Shown piece by piece: positions 10,574 to 21,980 of a DNA stretch of 64,000 bases. Within the stretch, counting starts at the first letter, position 1, and the number at the start of each line of letters is the position of its first letter. Source of the stretch: Fragilariopsis cylindrus CCMP1102 (lineage: Eukaryota; Bacillariophyta; Bacillariophyceae; Bacillariales; Bacillariaceae); contig FMBT01000289.1 in the NCBI GenBank assembly GCA_900095095.1, positions 930,001 through 994,000 of the forward strand. Reading direction: 5' to 3'. The notes under the pieces were generated by a model. It was not told the origin of the DNA and did not search any database. It worked only from the letters and a program-made list of their open reading frames with translations. A program made the position numbers and the translations under genes.

Positions 10574-11333
10574 TCAAGCATTTTTTTCCGCGCTAAAAAG
10601 AAATTTAATTGAACGAAGATCTTTGTCGAAAAAGACTGAAAATAAAGATTGAAAGATTTCGATACCTAGCAAGAAATAATGATTGCATACGGTAGTCCAT
10701 AGCCACCGCGTTCACAACAAACCAACACATCGTTTTTTTTCTCTTAGCAGAAGAATCATTAATTTGAATTAAGAAAACAAGCAAGCAATTCATAGCACCT
10801 ACGTCATAATCTTGAAAAAGGGTAGGTTTTCTTTTCTTATGCTTTTGCGGCTTTTGCTGCTTTTGCTGCTTTGGTTTTTCGAAAAACGACTAAAACTTTT
10901 TCGATCGATCTGAGTGCAGGGGAGTAGTAATACGCGAAAAAAAATCGGTCGACGACGACAACATCTATCTTTCCTTCTTTTGCGATATGGGCTGCTATCT
11001 TTTGTCTGAGTTATTGGTGGCTGTCTGCGTTCTGGATCATTGTCAGACGATATTGCTATGCAACTGCTAATAATGATGGATCATAATATTCAAATGATAC
11101 TGGACACGGACACGGATACAACTTGTCGACAATTTTCGAATATTTATTTTATGTATATTATTTAAATTACTTGCTTACAATATAGAATATGTTATCAACA
11201 TTTCCTTTTCTTCTGTTTGTCCTGTCACCAATATTTTGTCGTTACAAATTAAATCATCTATCGTAGCTAACAGCAATTCATATCAAAGAAAATCATCTTC
11301 ACAAATTAAGTATATTATTAAAAAAAAAGTAAA

Positions 11334-12460
11334 ATGTCATCATCTATTGGATTTATTGGACTTGGTATTATGGGAGAAGGTATGGCTGCATGTCTTATAT
11401 CAGAAGGTGTAGCTGGAACCGATACAACACCATTGGTAGTTTGGAATCGTACTGCATCCAAATGTGATGCATTTAAGGCAAAATTTGCTGATAAGAATAT
11501 TATCATTAAGGATACAGCTCGTGAGGTTGTTGCAGAATGTGGTGTCACGTACAGTATCCTATCAACGCCCGAGGCTAGTAAAATTGTCTTCGAGGGTGAT
11601 GATGGTGTATTGGCAGGTATCGGTGAAGGTAAATCTATTGTAGACTGCGCAACTTTGGCAGAATGTGATATGACACGAATGGATGAGGCTGTTCGTGGAA
11701 AGGGAGGGTAAGTCTTTGGTACTGTATTCTAAAATATGTGTGTGTGTGCGTGCGTGCGTGCGTCTATTTGTTTCTGTTTGTTGTTTCTAACTAGAAATAT
11801 ATTGAATGTGGTTACTCATTGATTACTATCACACAAATAATAATAATAATAATAATAATACTATTGACAAATAAAAAAAACAGTCGATTTTTGGAAGCCC
11901 CCGTGAGTGGTTCGAAGGGCCCTGCCGCTCAAGGGTCCCTAATATTTCTCTGTGCTGGTTCGGAGGATTTATTCAACGAGATCAAGGATAATGGATTAAA
12001 GGCCATGGGAAAAGCTAGCCATTTCTTTAAAACTGACGTAGGATACGGAACTAGAGCAAAACTCGTTGTTAATTCGTTAATGGGTACAATGCTTGCCGCC
12101 TTCGGTGAGGGATTGGCGTTAAGTGAAGGAATGGGATTGGACCCAAAAACAATGATTGAAGTAATCGGACAGGGAGCCATCATGAGCCCTATATTCAATC
12201 TTAAGGGACCAAAGATGGTAGTTAAAGATCATGCACCTAACTTTCCTCTGAAACATGCACATAAGGACATGGCATTAGCTTGTGATATGGCTAAAGCAGC
12301 AAATGTTGAGTATTCTGTAATGGAATCAGCAGAAAAATTGTTCCGAGGTGCTCGCGAAGATTCAGATTTGAATGTAGCCGATCTTGACTTTAGTGCTGTT
12401 TATGAAAAGATCCACAAAGAATCTAGCAGTGAATTTTCGAAGAAGCGAAAACATGCATAA
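11334..12460 (+). CDS. Glyoxylate/succinic semialdehyde reductase (beta-hydroxyacid dehydrogenase)
   Basis: Two exons, 11334-11707 and 11884-12460, joined through codon GG|T after a GTAAGT donor; 316 residues. The N-terminal Rossmann motif GFIGLGIMGEGMA is at residues 6-18. The substrate loop GRFLEAPVSGSKGPA follows the splice. The catalytic lysine is in AKLVVNSLMG (about 183). The C-terminus NFPLKHAHKDMALA through DLDFSAVYE matches plant GLYR proteins closely. The enzyme reduces glyoxylate to glycolate, and succinic semialdehyde to 4-hydroxybutyrate, with NADPH, detoxifying reactive aldehydes of photorespiration and GABA breakdown. No targeting peptide is visible, which suggests the cytosol. 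The intron contains (TGTG/CGTG)n and (AAT)n runs. 3-Hydroxyisobutyrate dehydrogenase is the near relative, but the tail favours GLYR. Confidence 0.88.
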
Positions 12461-13088
12461 ATGGAATGATTAAAGAAATAACAGTAGACTTTTTTTACCA
12501 TACACTAAAAGTAACGGTAACTGTTTTAAGGGAGTTCGTAGTTGTTATCTAAAGCCATCTACGGTTCTTGTTGTACTTGTAGTATAGTCTGCTAGCTGCT
12601 TCAGATTCGTTCAGTTAGTAAATAGTTTGAGATTTTATCAACCCTATTGCATAAATTTGATGGCGTTTTGCTCTTGATTGTGCTCCTCCGCATTATTTAC
12701 AGTGTTACTTACCAAATTATGGAGAAGAACAAAGTGTATTATCTTAAGTCCTTTGTTGCTTGTATGTTTATATGGAGGATCGCTTATGCCGCAAATTTTT
12801 CTAGCTAGAGGAGGATCTATTTTAGAATCATCCATTAGTCTGAAAGTCTCAACTCTACTGAAATTGTTGAATTATGGTTTTTTGCTAAATTTCCCGTTTA
12901 CCCTAACGAAAAAGCAACGCCGTCATAAAAATTATTAATTTGAATCAATACTAATATTCAGGACATGCATGGCACATAGCATGGCGAATTTAAAAAAAAA
13001 ACTTGAATGCTAAAGTTTGAAAGCAAGTTAGTGATGAGCACAGCAGTAACTTTGCTGTAGTACCCGTTGGGGAGTAGTGAGAGAAAAA
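12461..13088. other. Intergenic between tandem + strand genes
   Basis: 628 bp, AT-rich, with only short unsupported reading frames on both strands. No repeat or RNA gene was recognised. It presumably holds the reductase 3' end and the glycosyltransferase promoter. Confidence 0.5.
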
Positions 13089-14471
13089 ATGTCGATGTTG
13101 AAAGTGAGGAATACAGCGACAACAACAGCGACAAGGCGGTCACCTCAGAATGAAACAACATATTCTAATGATGTTGGTAAACAATCATCATTCATCGGCA
13201 AACGTCGGGTGCCAACGAGGTCGTCTTCCCATGCGAAAAAAAAGGGCTGGTATGTCTACGTGCTTGTAGACATTTTCGTCGTAGCTTTTTCATTTGGAAT
13301 TGCTAGCTTGTACATGTTCACACTAGAAGAAGACATTGAAGGTTCAAATCAAGCAGATGCATCGTCACTGATACATGCATCATTTATGAACGGTACTGGC
13401 AAAGATTACGACAACGACAATGGGATGGGTGCAAGTATAATAGCAACTACAAAAAAATTCTTTGAAAATTCAATAGAGGATGCTCCCAGTTGCCGTCCTC
13501 TCGATGAACATGAAGTTACATTTAGCCTTGCCATTGCTTTGTCATCAGAAAATGACCTGTCAATGATATCACATCATTGCAAACGATGGGGTATTTCAGC
13601 TCCAATTAGTATTGCCGTATGGACAAGTTTGTCACCCACAGGAGTTATGGAAAAAATACAATCATTGAAATACAATGCATGTCAACCTGAACAAATGACT
13701 ATCGCAACCTTGTCACCTTTTGATGAGCAGAAATTGGCGACAGATAATAGTCCTCCAATCAATCAACTACGAAACTTGGCTATGCAAGGAATCCAAACTT
13801 CTCATGTCATCTCTTTGGACGTAGGTATGTGGGAATCGGTAGATCTACACGAAACGTTAAATACGCCATTAGTTATTCGATCCTTGTCGCAAGATCCAAA
13901 ACTAGCAATCGTCATACCAGCCTTCGAAGTTAATATTGAAAGTTATTCCTCACGAAAAGAATGCATGCGTAATATACCAAGTAGTTTTGATGGGTTAATT
14001 ATACAACTGGGCGAAAAGCGTGTATCGCCTAAGGATCCACTTCATTTCTCACGGCACGGTAGTACTCAGTACCGGTCTTGGGTCAAACAAGCCTATGGAG
14101 AATTGATTGATATTGATTGCGTCTCGTCGGATGGGTATGAACCTTTTGTAGCTATACGTTATTGTGAAGGTTTACCCCCATTTCAGGAAGTTTTCGGTGC
14201 TAGTAATTTGATATCGGCGTGGATAACACACGTGCTACGACTAGGATATAGTTTGAAACAAGTTGGTGGGGCATTTGTGGTCGATCTTCCTATTTCCAAT
14301 GCGAATGAAAAAGAAGATAGTTCCGATAAGATTAATACGTATTTACGCAAAACGAATGGAAACGATATCCGTTCCGATGTTTTTCAATGGTTGGATACAA
14401 ATATTCCAGACCACAGACGGGTTCAAAATTGTGATGATTTTGAAGAAGTATCTGAAGATGAAATAGCATAG
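13089..14471 (+). CDS. LARGE/B4GAT1-like glycosyltransferase (GT49), type II membrane protein
   Basis: Single exon, 460 residues from the first ATG (13089). A basic cytosolic tail and one membrane anchor (YVLVDIFVVAFSFGIASLYM, about 55-75) give the type II Golgi layout. The catalytic domain starts at about 140. It shows features of the LARGE/GT49 family: SISHH-like ISHHCKRWG, ISIAVWTS, then PINQLRNLAMQGIQTSHVIS, and a late YEPFVAIRYCEGLPPF followed by FGASNLISAWITHVLRLGY. Relatives add glucuronic acid or xylose to surface glycans with UDP-sugars. The family's metal-binding DxD position reads D-V-G (LDVGMWES), so the second Asp is missing. This may mean altered metal use or loss of activity. 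The fold call is solid; the activity is doubtful. Confidence 0.78.
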   Translation: MSMLKVRNTATTTATRRSPQNETTYSNDVGKQSSFIGKRRVPTRSSSHAKKKGWYVYVLVDIFVVAFSFGIASLYMFTLEEDIEGSNQADASSLIHASFMNGTGKDYDNDNGMGASIIATTKKFFENSIEDAPSCRPLDEHEVTFSLAIALSSENDLSMISHHCKRWGISAPISIAVWTSLSPTGVMEKIQSLKYNACQPEQMTIATLSPFDEQKLATDNSPPINQLRNLAMQGIQTSHVISLDVGMWESVDLHETLNTPLVIRSLSQDPKLAIVIPAFEVNIESYSSRKECMRNIPSSFDGLIIQLGEKRVSPKDPLHFSRHGSTQYRSWVKQAYGELIDIDCVSSDGYEPFVAIRYCEGLPPFQEVFGASNLISAWITHVLRLGYSLKQVGGAFVVDLPISNANEKEDSSDKINTYLRKTNGNDIRSDVFQWLDTNIPDHRRVQNCDDFEEVSEDEIA

Positions 14472-15672
14472 CCTAGTAGTAGTAGTAGGTAATAGTAGTA
14501 TTCAATATCATATTGAAGATCATAATACAGTTCCGTACTTTTTCTATACAAGCAGCGGTGTAGATTTTACCTGCTCACAAATTAATGATCCTGCATGTGA
14601 TAAACTAACTTTACTACTGAAAAGCAATTTTATCTATCTATTTTAATTTCTGGAAGATAAAATTGAACTCTTTGAGACAATTCAACTATTGTCTGTCAGT
14701 CTATAAAAGATTTTATTTGATAAGTTTTGTGTCTTTTGAACTTAGTTGCCTTGCATTAATTTCTCATCTGAATTTCAATATGCTCTGTTCTTCTTGATGA
14801 ATTTTGGTCAATTGTTCCATTTATTATTTATTGTTTTGTTTGATAATAGCATTATATTTACTACTTGTTGTCATTGCTATACTATCATAGCTGCTTATGT
14901 CATTGCCCTTTCTAGCATTTTTGCCTCCACAGCCAAACAATTGATTGATTCCACTATACTGTACTAGTTTCCTAGAACATTATTAAATCTACAGTACAGG
15001 ACCATGTTGTGTGTTTCTTACTTACTGTACAATACACAAATATTTTCTCAGGCTCCGATAGGGATAGAGTTTACTAGTAGCTTGCTTTTACCTCGTCCCC
15101 GTGTTACGGTACTTAGTATAAGTTACGTGGAAGTGTTGGTGAAAAAGTTGTGCAAATTCTGAATTCGCAAAATGCCAATGACGTTACTACAGTCAGTTCA
15201 GCAAAATGCAAAATTCTCAAAAATCGGGGGAAGCATTTATTGCATGTGAAGAGCATGAGTCAACTGCTAACAGACTTATACGCAATAAGTGGATCTCCAC
15301 TAACTAGTCCCCGAAAAATCATTTACCCCTCATTTATTCGGTGCGCGAAGTGCCAAAAAAGCGACCTCGCTACCAGAGCGTGTCGAGTCTGCCAAAAATC
15401 AAATAGCCTCATTTCATTTGATAACAGTATGTCATTATTTCTCATCGTGACGTATGGGAAGACGAAGAAATAAGAATTCTTCGGCATGTAAAGCATTGTT
15501 GGATCCAATAAAAAGAGTTCTTCTATTATTCTGTCGACCATATTTTTATTAATCATACTGAACAATATTTCCTTCTACTGTACTTCAAAAAGGCCGTAAT
15601 TATTGCTCTACGACACCGTTACTTCGTGTCTTTACGTTAGATCCAATTAGATATTCGAAATCGATTCAAACT
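14472..15672. other. Intergenic, 1.2 kb
   Basis: AT-rich sequence between the glycosyltransferase and the sugar-phosphate cyclase, both on +. A 107-codon open stretch at 15150-15473 starts at GTG and lacks family signals, so it is not called. (TAG)n lies just after the glycosyltransferase stop. No RNA gene seen. Confidence 0.45.
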
Positions 15673-17659
15673 ATGACAATCAAAACAATGAAAAAGCGGT
15701 CGTCGGAGCTCGCCTTGGCGTCGATTCGGTAAGTTTCATTTTATACCTCCGTCGTCGACTGTCTATTGTTTACTTTTCTGTTTTAAATGATTCGATAGGA
15801 TTGAAGGGTGGTGGTATCTTTTCGTCCGACGAGAAAATATTTTTCCGACATTCATCTTCTGATCTTTCATTCAATCTTTCATTCCAAATTAAATATTCAT
15901 TCATTAATTAACTAAATAAACAAACAAACAAACACATAAATAGAGATGAATCGAAAACGCTTTCGCCGACGCTACCTGCATCGATCATTGACGCGTGGAC
16001 ATCTCTAAGTCCTGATGTCCGAAAAGCTCTGGTCGCCTCGGAAATGTCGTCGCAGAGAGGATCTAGTCAAACAACATTGCAAACCAATACATCAGTGTCT
16101 AGCTTTACTACAGGTAGCTCCGATGATAGCGTCGAAAAGAGCACAAATAATAGTAATAATAACGAGGAAGACAATGTATTTATTGAAATAGATCCCGAGG
16201 CAGGTACCAAAACGACTCTCCGACCGCTCGAACGTGCCCCTAAAAATGTCTTTGAATTTAAGAAGACCACTTCTCGGGAATCAGTCAACGTCGAAAAGAC
16301 GGGTTCCTCTACGGTCACGACGAAGACTACTGTCATGTCCTCGTCGAAAGGGTGGAGGAATATTTTCACATTGCCAATTTCTTATGATGTCAATATGATT
16401 CCGACTGGAACATTATTGATACCATCCAATTTGCAATTATTGGAATCGACAGGTATTCATCCAGAGGGGTACAACACTCGTTTTGCCGTTGTAGACGAAG
16501 CCGTGAACGATATTTATGGAGAAAAAATTCATCAATATTTCGTTGCGCAGAACATTGAACTAACGACAATTATCATTCCAGGTGGAGAGCCCGACAAACG
16601 ATCGGTCGTAAGTGTGGCATAAGAAAAAAAATGAGTATTATTGGGTTCTTTCTTTTCTTTTTTTGACACGGATTTGCTCACAATTTTTATATTGTCTACT
16701 ATTCTTTCTTTTTTCCTTTCTTTTTCATTCTATTTTCACTGCTACCGTAGGCTGTTGACAAGATCCTTGATGCAATGTGTGCTTATAAATTGAGAAGACG
16801 TGAACCCTTTTTGGCCATTGGTGGGGGCGTCGTACTCGATATTGCTGGGATGGCAGCCTGTCTGTACCGTCGTGGTGTCCCATTTGTGAGAGTCCCAACT
16901 ACTCTCCTTGCTATCGTCGATGCTAGTGTCGGTGTAAAAAATGGCGTGGACTATTGCTGCCAAGTTACCGACGAGACCTACAAGAATCGTGTCGGATCAT
17001 TTTACGCTCCTAGTTCTTGCCTTTTGGATACCTCCTTTATCGCTACCCAGGATAAGCGAAATATTTCCAATGGATTCGGAGAAATTCTTAAGCTTGCATT
17101 GGTGCGATCAGTAGACCTATTTGAGTTGTTGGAAACACACGGTAGCGCACTGGTAGAATCACGTTTCGCCGATTCTCCCTCCGTCCCAGATGGTGTTCAG
17201 CAGAGAATTATTGATGTATCGATTCAAATCATGTTAGAAGAATTAGGACCTAATTTGTGGGAACAAACGTTGGAACGTTGTGTAGATTATGGTCATACAT
17301 TCTCAAAACTCCTTGAGATGGTTCCAGGTGTGGATATAATGCACGGTGAAGCTGTTAACATTGACGGTTTCTTTTGTTGTCTATTGAGTTATTTACGAGG
17401 ATTTATCACTATGGATACGGTGAACCGTGTCTTCCAATGTATGCAGGCTCTTCAAATGCCCACTACCTCGTCTCATTTCACATCCAAACTTGCATGGCAG
17501 AGCTGTAAAGATGCTGTGGAACACAGACACGGAGCACAACGAATTCCCTTGCTTACCGAGATTGGCGACAGTGTTTGTGTGAGCGATGTAACATCCGATG
17601 AGCTCGATAGAGCACTTGAATTACTGGAAACATTTAAACATGTCATGAGTGGAGAATGA
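15673..17659 (+). CDS. EEVS/DDGS-type sugar-phosphate cyclase (dehydroquinate-synthase superfamily)
   Basis: Three exons, 15673-15728, 15944-16607 and 16751-17659, all with GTAAGT donors and phase-consistent joins; 542 residues. About 200 N-terminal residues are Ser/Thr-rich and nonconserved. The catalytic part has EPFLAIGGGVVLDIAGMAA, then YRRGVPFVRVPTTLLAIVDA. The zinc ligands are Glu in NGFGEILKLALV, His in DYGHTFSK and His in MHGEAVNID. These are signatures of 2-epi-5-epi-valiolone synthase and desmethyl-4-deoxygadusol synthase, which cyclise sedoheptulose 7-phosphate. They are less like the DHQ synthase of the shikimate path, which in eukaryotes is usually part of AROM. The products lead to gadusol, mycosporine sunscreens or cyclitols. 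No O-methyltransferase or ATP-grasp partner lies in this window. EEVS versus DDGS cannot be separated by eye. Confidence 0.82.
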
Positions 17660-17670
17660 ATAGGTAAATT

Positions 17671-17740
17671 ATTGTTGTGATGTTTATTTTCACATGAAAA
17701 TAAATATTGTTGTGATGTTTATTTTCACATGGAAATAAAT
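17671..17740. repeat. 35-bp tandem duplication in the shared 3' region
   Basis: Two copies, 17671-17705 and 17706-17740, differ at one base. Each copy contains TTTATTTTCACATGAAAATA, which is nearly palindromic. It sits between the convergent ends of the cyclase gene (+) and CTR9 (-), so it may serve 3'-end formation on both strands. Confidence 0.85.
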
Positions 17741-17806
17741 ATTGTATGTAAGCATTTGCAGTGCTGTAAATGGGAAGCTAGTTAACAATTGTTTTTCTAA
17801 AAGTTA

Positions 17807-20800
17807 TTATTCTGAGTCTTCCTCTGTCTTACTCTTCTTAGTAGGCGGTTGTTCGTCGTCGCCTTCTTTGTCATCGCCTCCTCGTTTCGTTCCTGATGAT
17901 GGTTTCAGCTCTTCGTCACTATCTTCGTCACTGCTGTCTCCAAATAGGTCTTGATGAGTTGTATTAGCAGCGATTTCTTTATCTTCGTCGTCATTAACTC
18001 CAGTCTTCTTAGCTTCGTCCACATCTTCATCACTGTCATCCGAATCATCAAATAGACCAGCCGTTGCATCAGGTGGTGCCTCTTCCTGGTCTTCTTCAAG
18101 CGGAACATTGTTTTCTATCATTTCTGACGGTGGGGGAGCCTTCTTAGTTCGTTTCTCGGCAGCAGCCTTGGCTTGCTCTTGCTCCCATCCAGACTGCAGA
18201 TCTTCCACCTTTCTCATTTTCTCCCTCGCCTAAGTTAAAGAAAAACATGGTGAGAATACGCTTTGGAAAAACGAAAATGGAAAACGAAAAAAAAAACGAA
18301 CTTACTCTTTGATCTTGCTTTTCCTGCTTCTTAGCTTCGTCTTGCTTCTTCAACTCATGTTGAAGTTTTTGTTCTTCCCTATTTGATTCTGCGGCCATAC
18401 GCTGCAACTCACGAATTTCACTCGCTTCTTCCTCCCGCTTCCTCTCGTCCTCAAGGTGAGATTTTGCAGACTCGATGTTACTTTTGCAATGAGTAATGAA
18501 ATCGTTCAGAATTGAGGTCGAAATTAAAACCTTACCACCTTCATTCTTACTCTTTAAAATCGTATCAACTGTTTCAAGACTATGTTGTAGTCCATTTAGT
18601 GCCTCTTCTACTTCCTGAGCCGTCCTCCGAATATTTCTCGTTAGCTTTTGTAAGACGCAATTGGCCGCCTGCAACTTCGTCATACATAAATTGTATGTAA
18701 GCAGAGAGTTCTTTGATTCAGAAGTGTTGTCTACTAGAGCTAATTCTATATGTTCCATGGCTTTCTTATATCGATCATCAGCAGGAGCTGCCTTCGCGTT
18801 GTTAAATAGTTCTGTTTGACGGGCCCAGTCGAAATACGCAAAAGCAATGTAGTGCAGCACATCTACTTTGTCATCGAGTCTACTCTTAGAGGTGATTGGA
18901 GAAGTTCCATCCTCTGTGCGTTTAAGATAGCTTTGGTACATTTGTAGAGCTTCGGGGTGCTTTTTCTGTGCGAGATAAATGTGCGCTAGATTTAGATGTG
19001 TATCTGAAATGGTGTCGCCGGTGACTTCTCGAACACGATTGAAGACTTCCTTTGCTTTGAATAGTTCCGCTTTTTCTGCAATAACAGTTCCTAATCCATT
19101 TGCAGCGTACGCATTGGCGTTATCTTTTGTTAATATACGTTTGTAAAAATCCCCAGCATATCCAAGATGTTTCGCATACCGACTTGGTATATCAAGATTT
19201 GCAAAGTAAACGTTACCCATACTCAATAAAGCATACGCTTCCACATTCGGAATCTTTTTACCGAGGAGACCATCAAAAATATTTTGAGCCGGCGCCCAAT
19301 CGCAGAGAGAAAGATGGAGATTTCCAATCAAGGTGAGAACTTCAGGATTGCCCGGGGCTGTTTCAGCTGCAATTTTCAGCCAACCCGCACACTCGTTAAG
19401 AGCTCCGCAATCAATAGCGATGCATGCTAAACGCAAATAACTGTTAACGTAAGCTGGATTTCTTTTTAAAATAGCTTTGTGAAGCTCGATTGCAGCGAGG
19501 TTTCTTCCAGAAGTCTCATGTAGTCGTGCTAAGTTGAATGCAATACTAATTGCATGTGGATCGTCCATTCGACTATTTTCACGTTTCACAAAAACAGAAA
19601 GATCCGATTTTTTTTTGGAATCTGATCCTTCTTTGGTTTCTTCGTCCGTCTTGGTCTCTTCGTCGTCTATTTTCTTTTCTCCCTTGTAGGCATCGTCTAT
19701 ACGCAAAACCAGACCTGTGCTCTCTTTCTCGATACCTACAATTCGGGATTCAAAGGACTCTCCCAGTCGAATGTCGTCGCCAATTTTAACGGCTAAGTCT
19801 GATTCTTCCTTTCCTTCCGATTGTAGAACTTTCAACGAGGTCGCCCCGTCCTCTTCTTCGCTCTTTGCAGGGTTTTTGATCTTTAAATCGCAGTCAACGT
19901 AACCAAAAAATATCATGTTGTCTTTGTGACGAATCGTTCCCCCTTCGATACCAAGATTATCTATTTTAGCCTCGCGCTTGCTACCATCTTCATCCATTGC
20001 ATTTAGTGCTTGGACGTAACAGGTGAGACTTTCATCAAACTTGCGCGTCTCATGAGATAAAACACCGATGTTGGTGTAAATTTCGAAAGGAATCCGAATT
20101 CCTTGTCGTTTCATCAACTCGGCCGCCTTATTATATCGTTCTAGTGCCTTGGCAAAATTACTTTCGTGCTGCTGTAAGGCCAGTGCCTCAAGCAAGATTA
20201 ATTCAGGATTGAGTGGATCCAAATCGATTGCCTTGCGCAAATGCGCTAACCCCTCCTGTGATTTCCGTTCAGTTTTGACCTCCAGTAGTCCTAGAGTCGC
20301 TAACGCATCAGTGGCGGTACTGGAAGTCCCCAAAACGAGTTGTAGATGCGCTGCGGCCTGATCGTATTGTTCTTGATAAATTAAAACTTGGGCAAGGCCA
20401 AATCGAGCTGGCGTTAGGTTCGGATTAAGTTTACAAGACCTATCATAAACCTTTCCAGCGTCGTCCATCATGCCTCGCACATGATAAACTCTAGCCAAGA
20501 AAAAGAGAGATTCAGCTTGAATTTCCTGAACGCTTGTACTATTGTAGGCACCCTTTGCGAGCGCAATGACTCTATCGTAATCCTTCTTCCATACTTTGAG
20601 CCCGCTTGAGGACTCTCCCTTCCATATCTCTTTCATTTGAAAAGTCATCCCTTCGTCATCTTCTAAATCGGCGTCGTTCTCAGCGTCCTCCGCTACATAT
20701 GTTTCGAATTCCATCCCAATCCGCACTCGATCTCCCTCATCGAGAGGAATAGGTTGCGACCCCTTAACGGTTTTAGACCCATGAGTTACTTGAATGGTGC

Positions 20801-21980
20801 CGGCAATCGGAGTCCACTTCCAAAAGTAATGATTGGCCAAGTGATTCTGAACCATGGCATTGGAATGATCGAGCAAGTTGGCCATACTCATCATTTTGAT
20901 CGCCTTTTCCATTTGTGAATTAAAATGACTACTAGTTTCATCAAGATTCATCATGTCCAACACAGCAGCTCCGACCATTCCCTCTACATTCTCAGCATCA
21001 ATATCCAAGGCCCGGGCAAAGGCAGCCTTGGCACGATCCACCTTTCAAAAAAGATCCAAACAATTAAAAAGAGTTCCATAGCACATGAGAAAAGAGTAAA
21101 GCAACGAAAAATAAATATGAATAAAAAATGAGCGATATGTATGGTAATTTGCCGTACTAGAATTGCAATACCGCGATATGATTATAAATAGCAGAAAATG
21201 CTTCTGTAATCTTACCTGTCCCAAACGATAACAGGCCAATCCAAAACCGACTCGAGTCGATGCTCCACTCTTTGAGGGGTATAGTCGGATTGCTTCTGCG
21301 TACATGTTTTGCGCTGCTTCGTAATTATTTTCTAGATAACAAACGGCCGCCAATCCCAGTAATGCTGGTAGGACTTTCCCACACTCTTTCAAAGTTGTGT
21401 CGAAGAAAAAACGCGCTTGTTCTAATCGATTGGCAGACAAATTTAACATACCCCTACCCATCCACGTCATAGGGTACAAGTTATCTACTTTCGAACTTAG
21501 CGTAAAGCGGTTATCGGCTTTGCTGGTCAATTCTTCCCTAAGATCGAGGTTTGCTTGTTTGGTAGCGGTGTTTCCTCCTCCACCTCCTCCTCCTCCTCCG
21601 CCACCTCCTTCCTGTGCCGCGGTCAAGTGGGCTATACCAGCAGCGGCAAAAATCCGAACTCGATCTTCTTTGGTACCTTTTTCGGCTCGTTCACACCCTG
21701 CCTCCAAGATTTGTGCGGCATCTTGTGCGTGCTGTTTGTGTTGGATGTATTGTAGGGCGGAATTAGCCCAAACGCTCAAATCAGCATCTTCGTCCTTTAG
21801 TACCTGTAGGATAGACGACGACTTCGTTTCGGAAATCTCTTCCGGGAAAATTTCAATGAATTGGTCGCCATCCTTTCCGGAACTTTTTATCGGTATGATC
21901 AAAGACGGGGCCTCGTCTTCAATAAGAACGGGGGTTCCGCCCTCCTCGTGGGACGGGGAGGCAGTTGCTTCGGTTCCCAT
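17807..21980 (-). CDS. CTR9: CTR9, TPR scaffold subunit of the Paf1 complex
   Basis: Three exons, 21980-21216, 21041-18306 and 18229-17807, all phase 0; 1307 residues. The ATG at 21980 follows no better in-frame start. The N-terminus (FIEIFPEEISETKSSSILQV, then a lone helix and a poly-Gly run) leads into a long TPR array (about 120-900) with typical repeats such as YDQAAAHLQLVLG and HPEALQMYQSYLKR. The Lys/Glu-rich coiled coil EEQKLQHELKKQDEAKKQEK and an acidic, basic-ended tail with TKRGG and PPTKKSK match CTR9 order. CTR9 scaffolds Paf1C on RNA polymerase II, promoting elongation and histone H2B ubiquitination, in the nucleus. Two unusual insertions between TPRs (about 290 and 560) look like small SH3-like beta segments. 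The identification is strong. Confidence 0.9.

Larger units (their letters stand above)
10249..11333. other. Divergent intergenic region with stem-forming repeats
   Basis: 1.08 kb between the JmjC gene (-) and the reductase gene (+). It holds a perfect 16-bp inverted repeat (10344-10359 with 10384-10399). It also holds an imperfect 30-bp inverted repeat (about 10430-10460 with 10543-10573) enclosing a perfect 22-bp palindrome (10518-10539). TTTTGC/TGC repeats lie near 10840-10870. No gene is evident. Confidence 0.65.

Noticed and set aside
15150-15473. 107-codon frame with two CxxC pairs
   Set aside because: Begins at GTG in AT-rich intergenic DNA, no domain match and no splice partner found; CxxC pairs could be chance.
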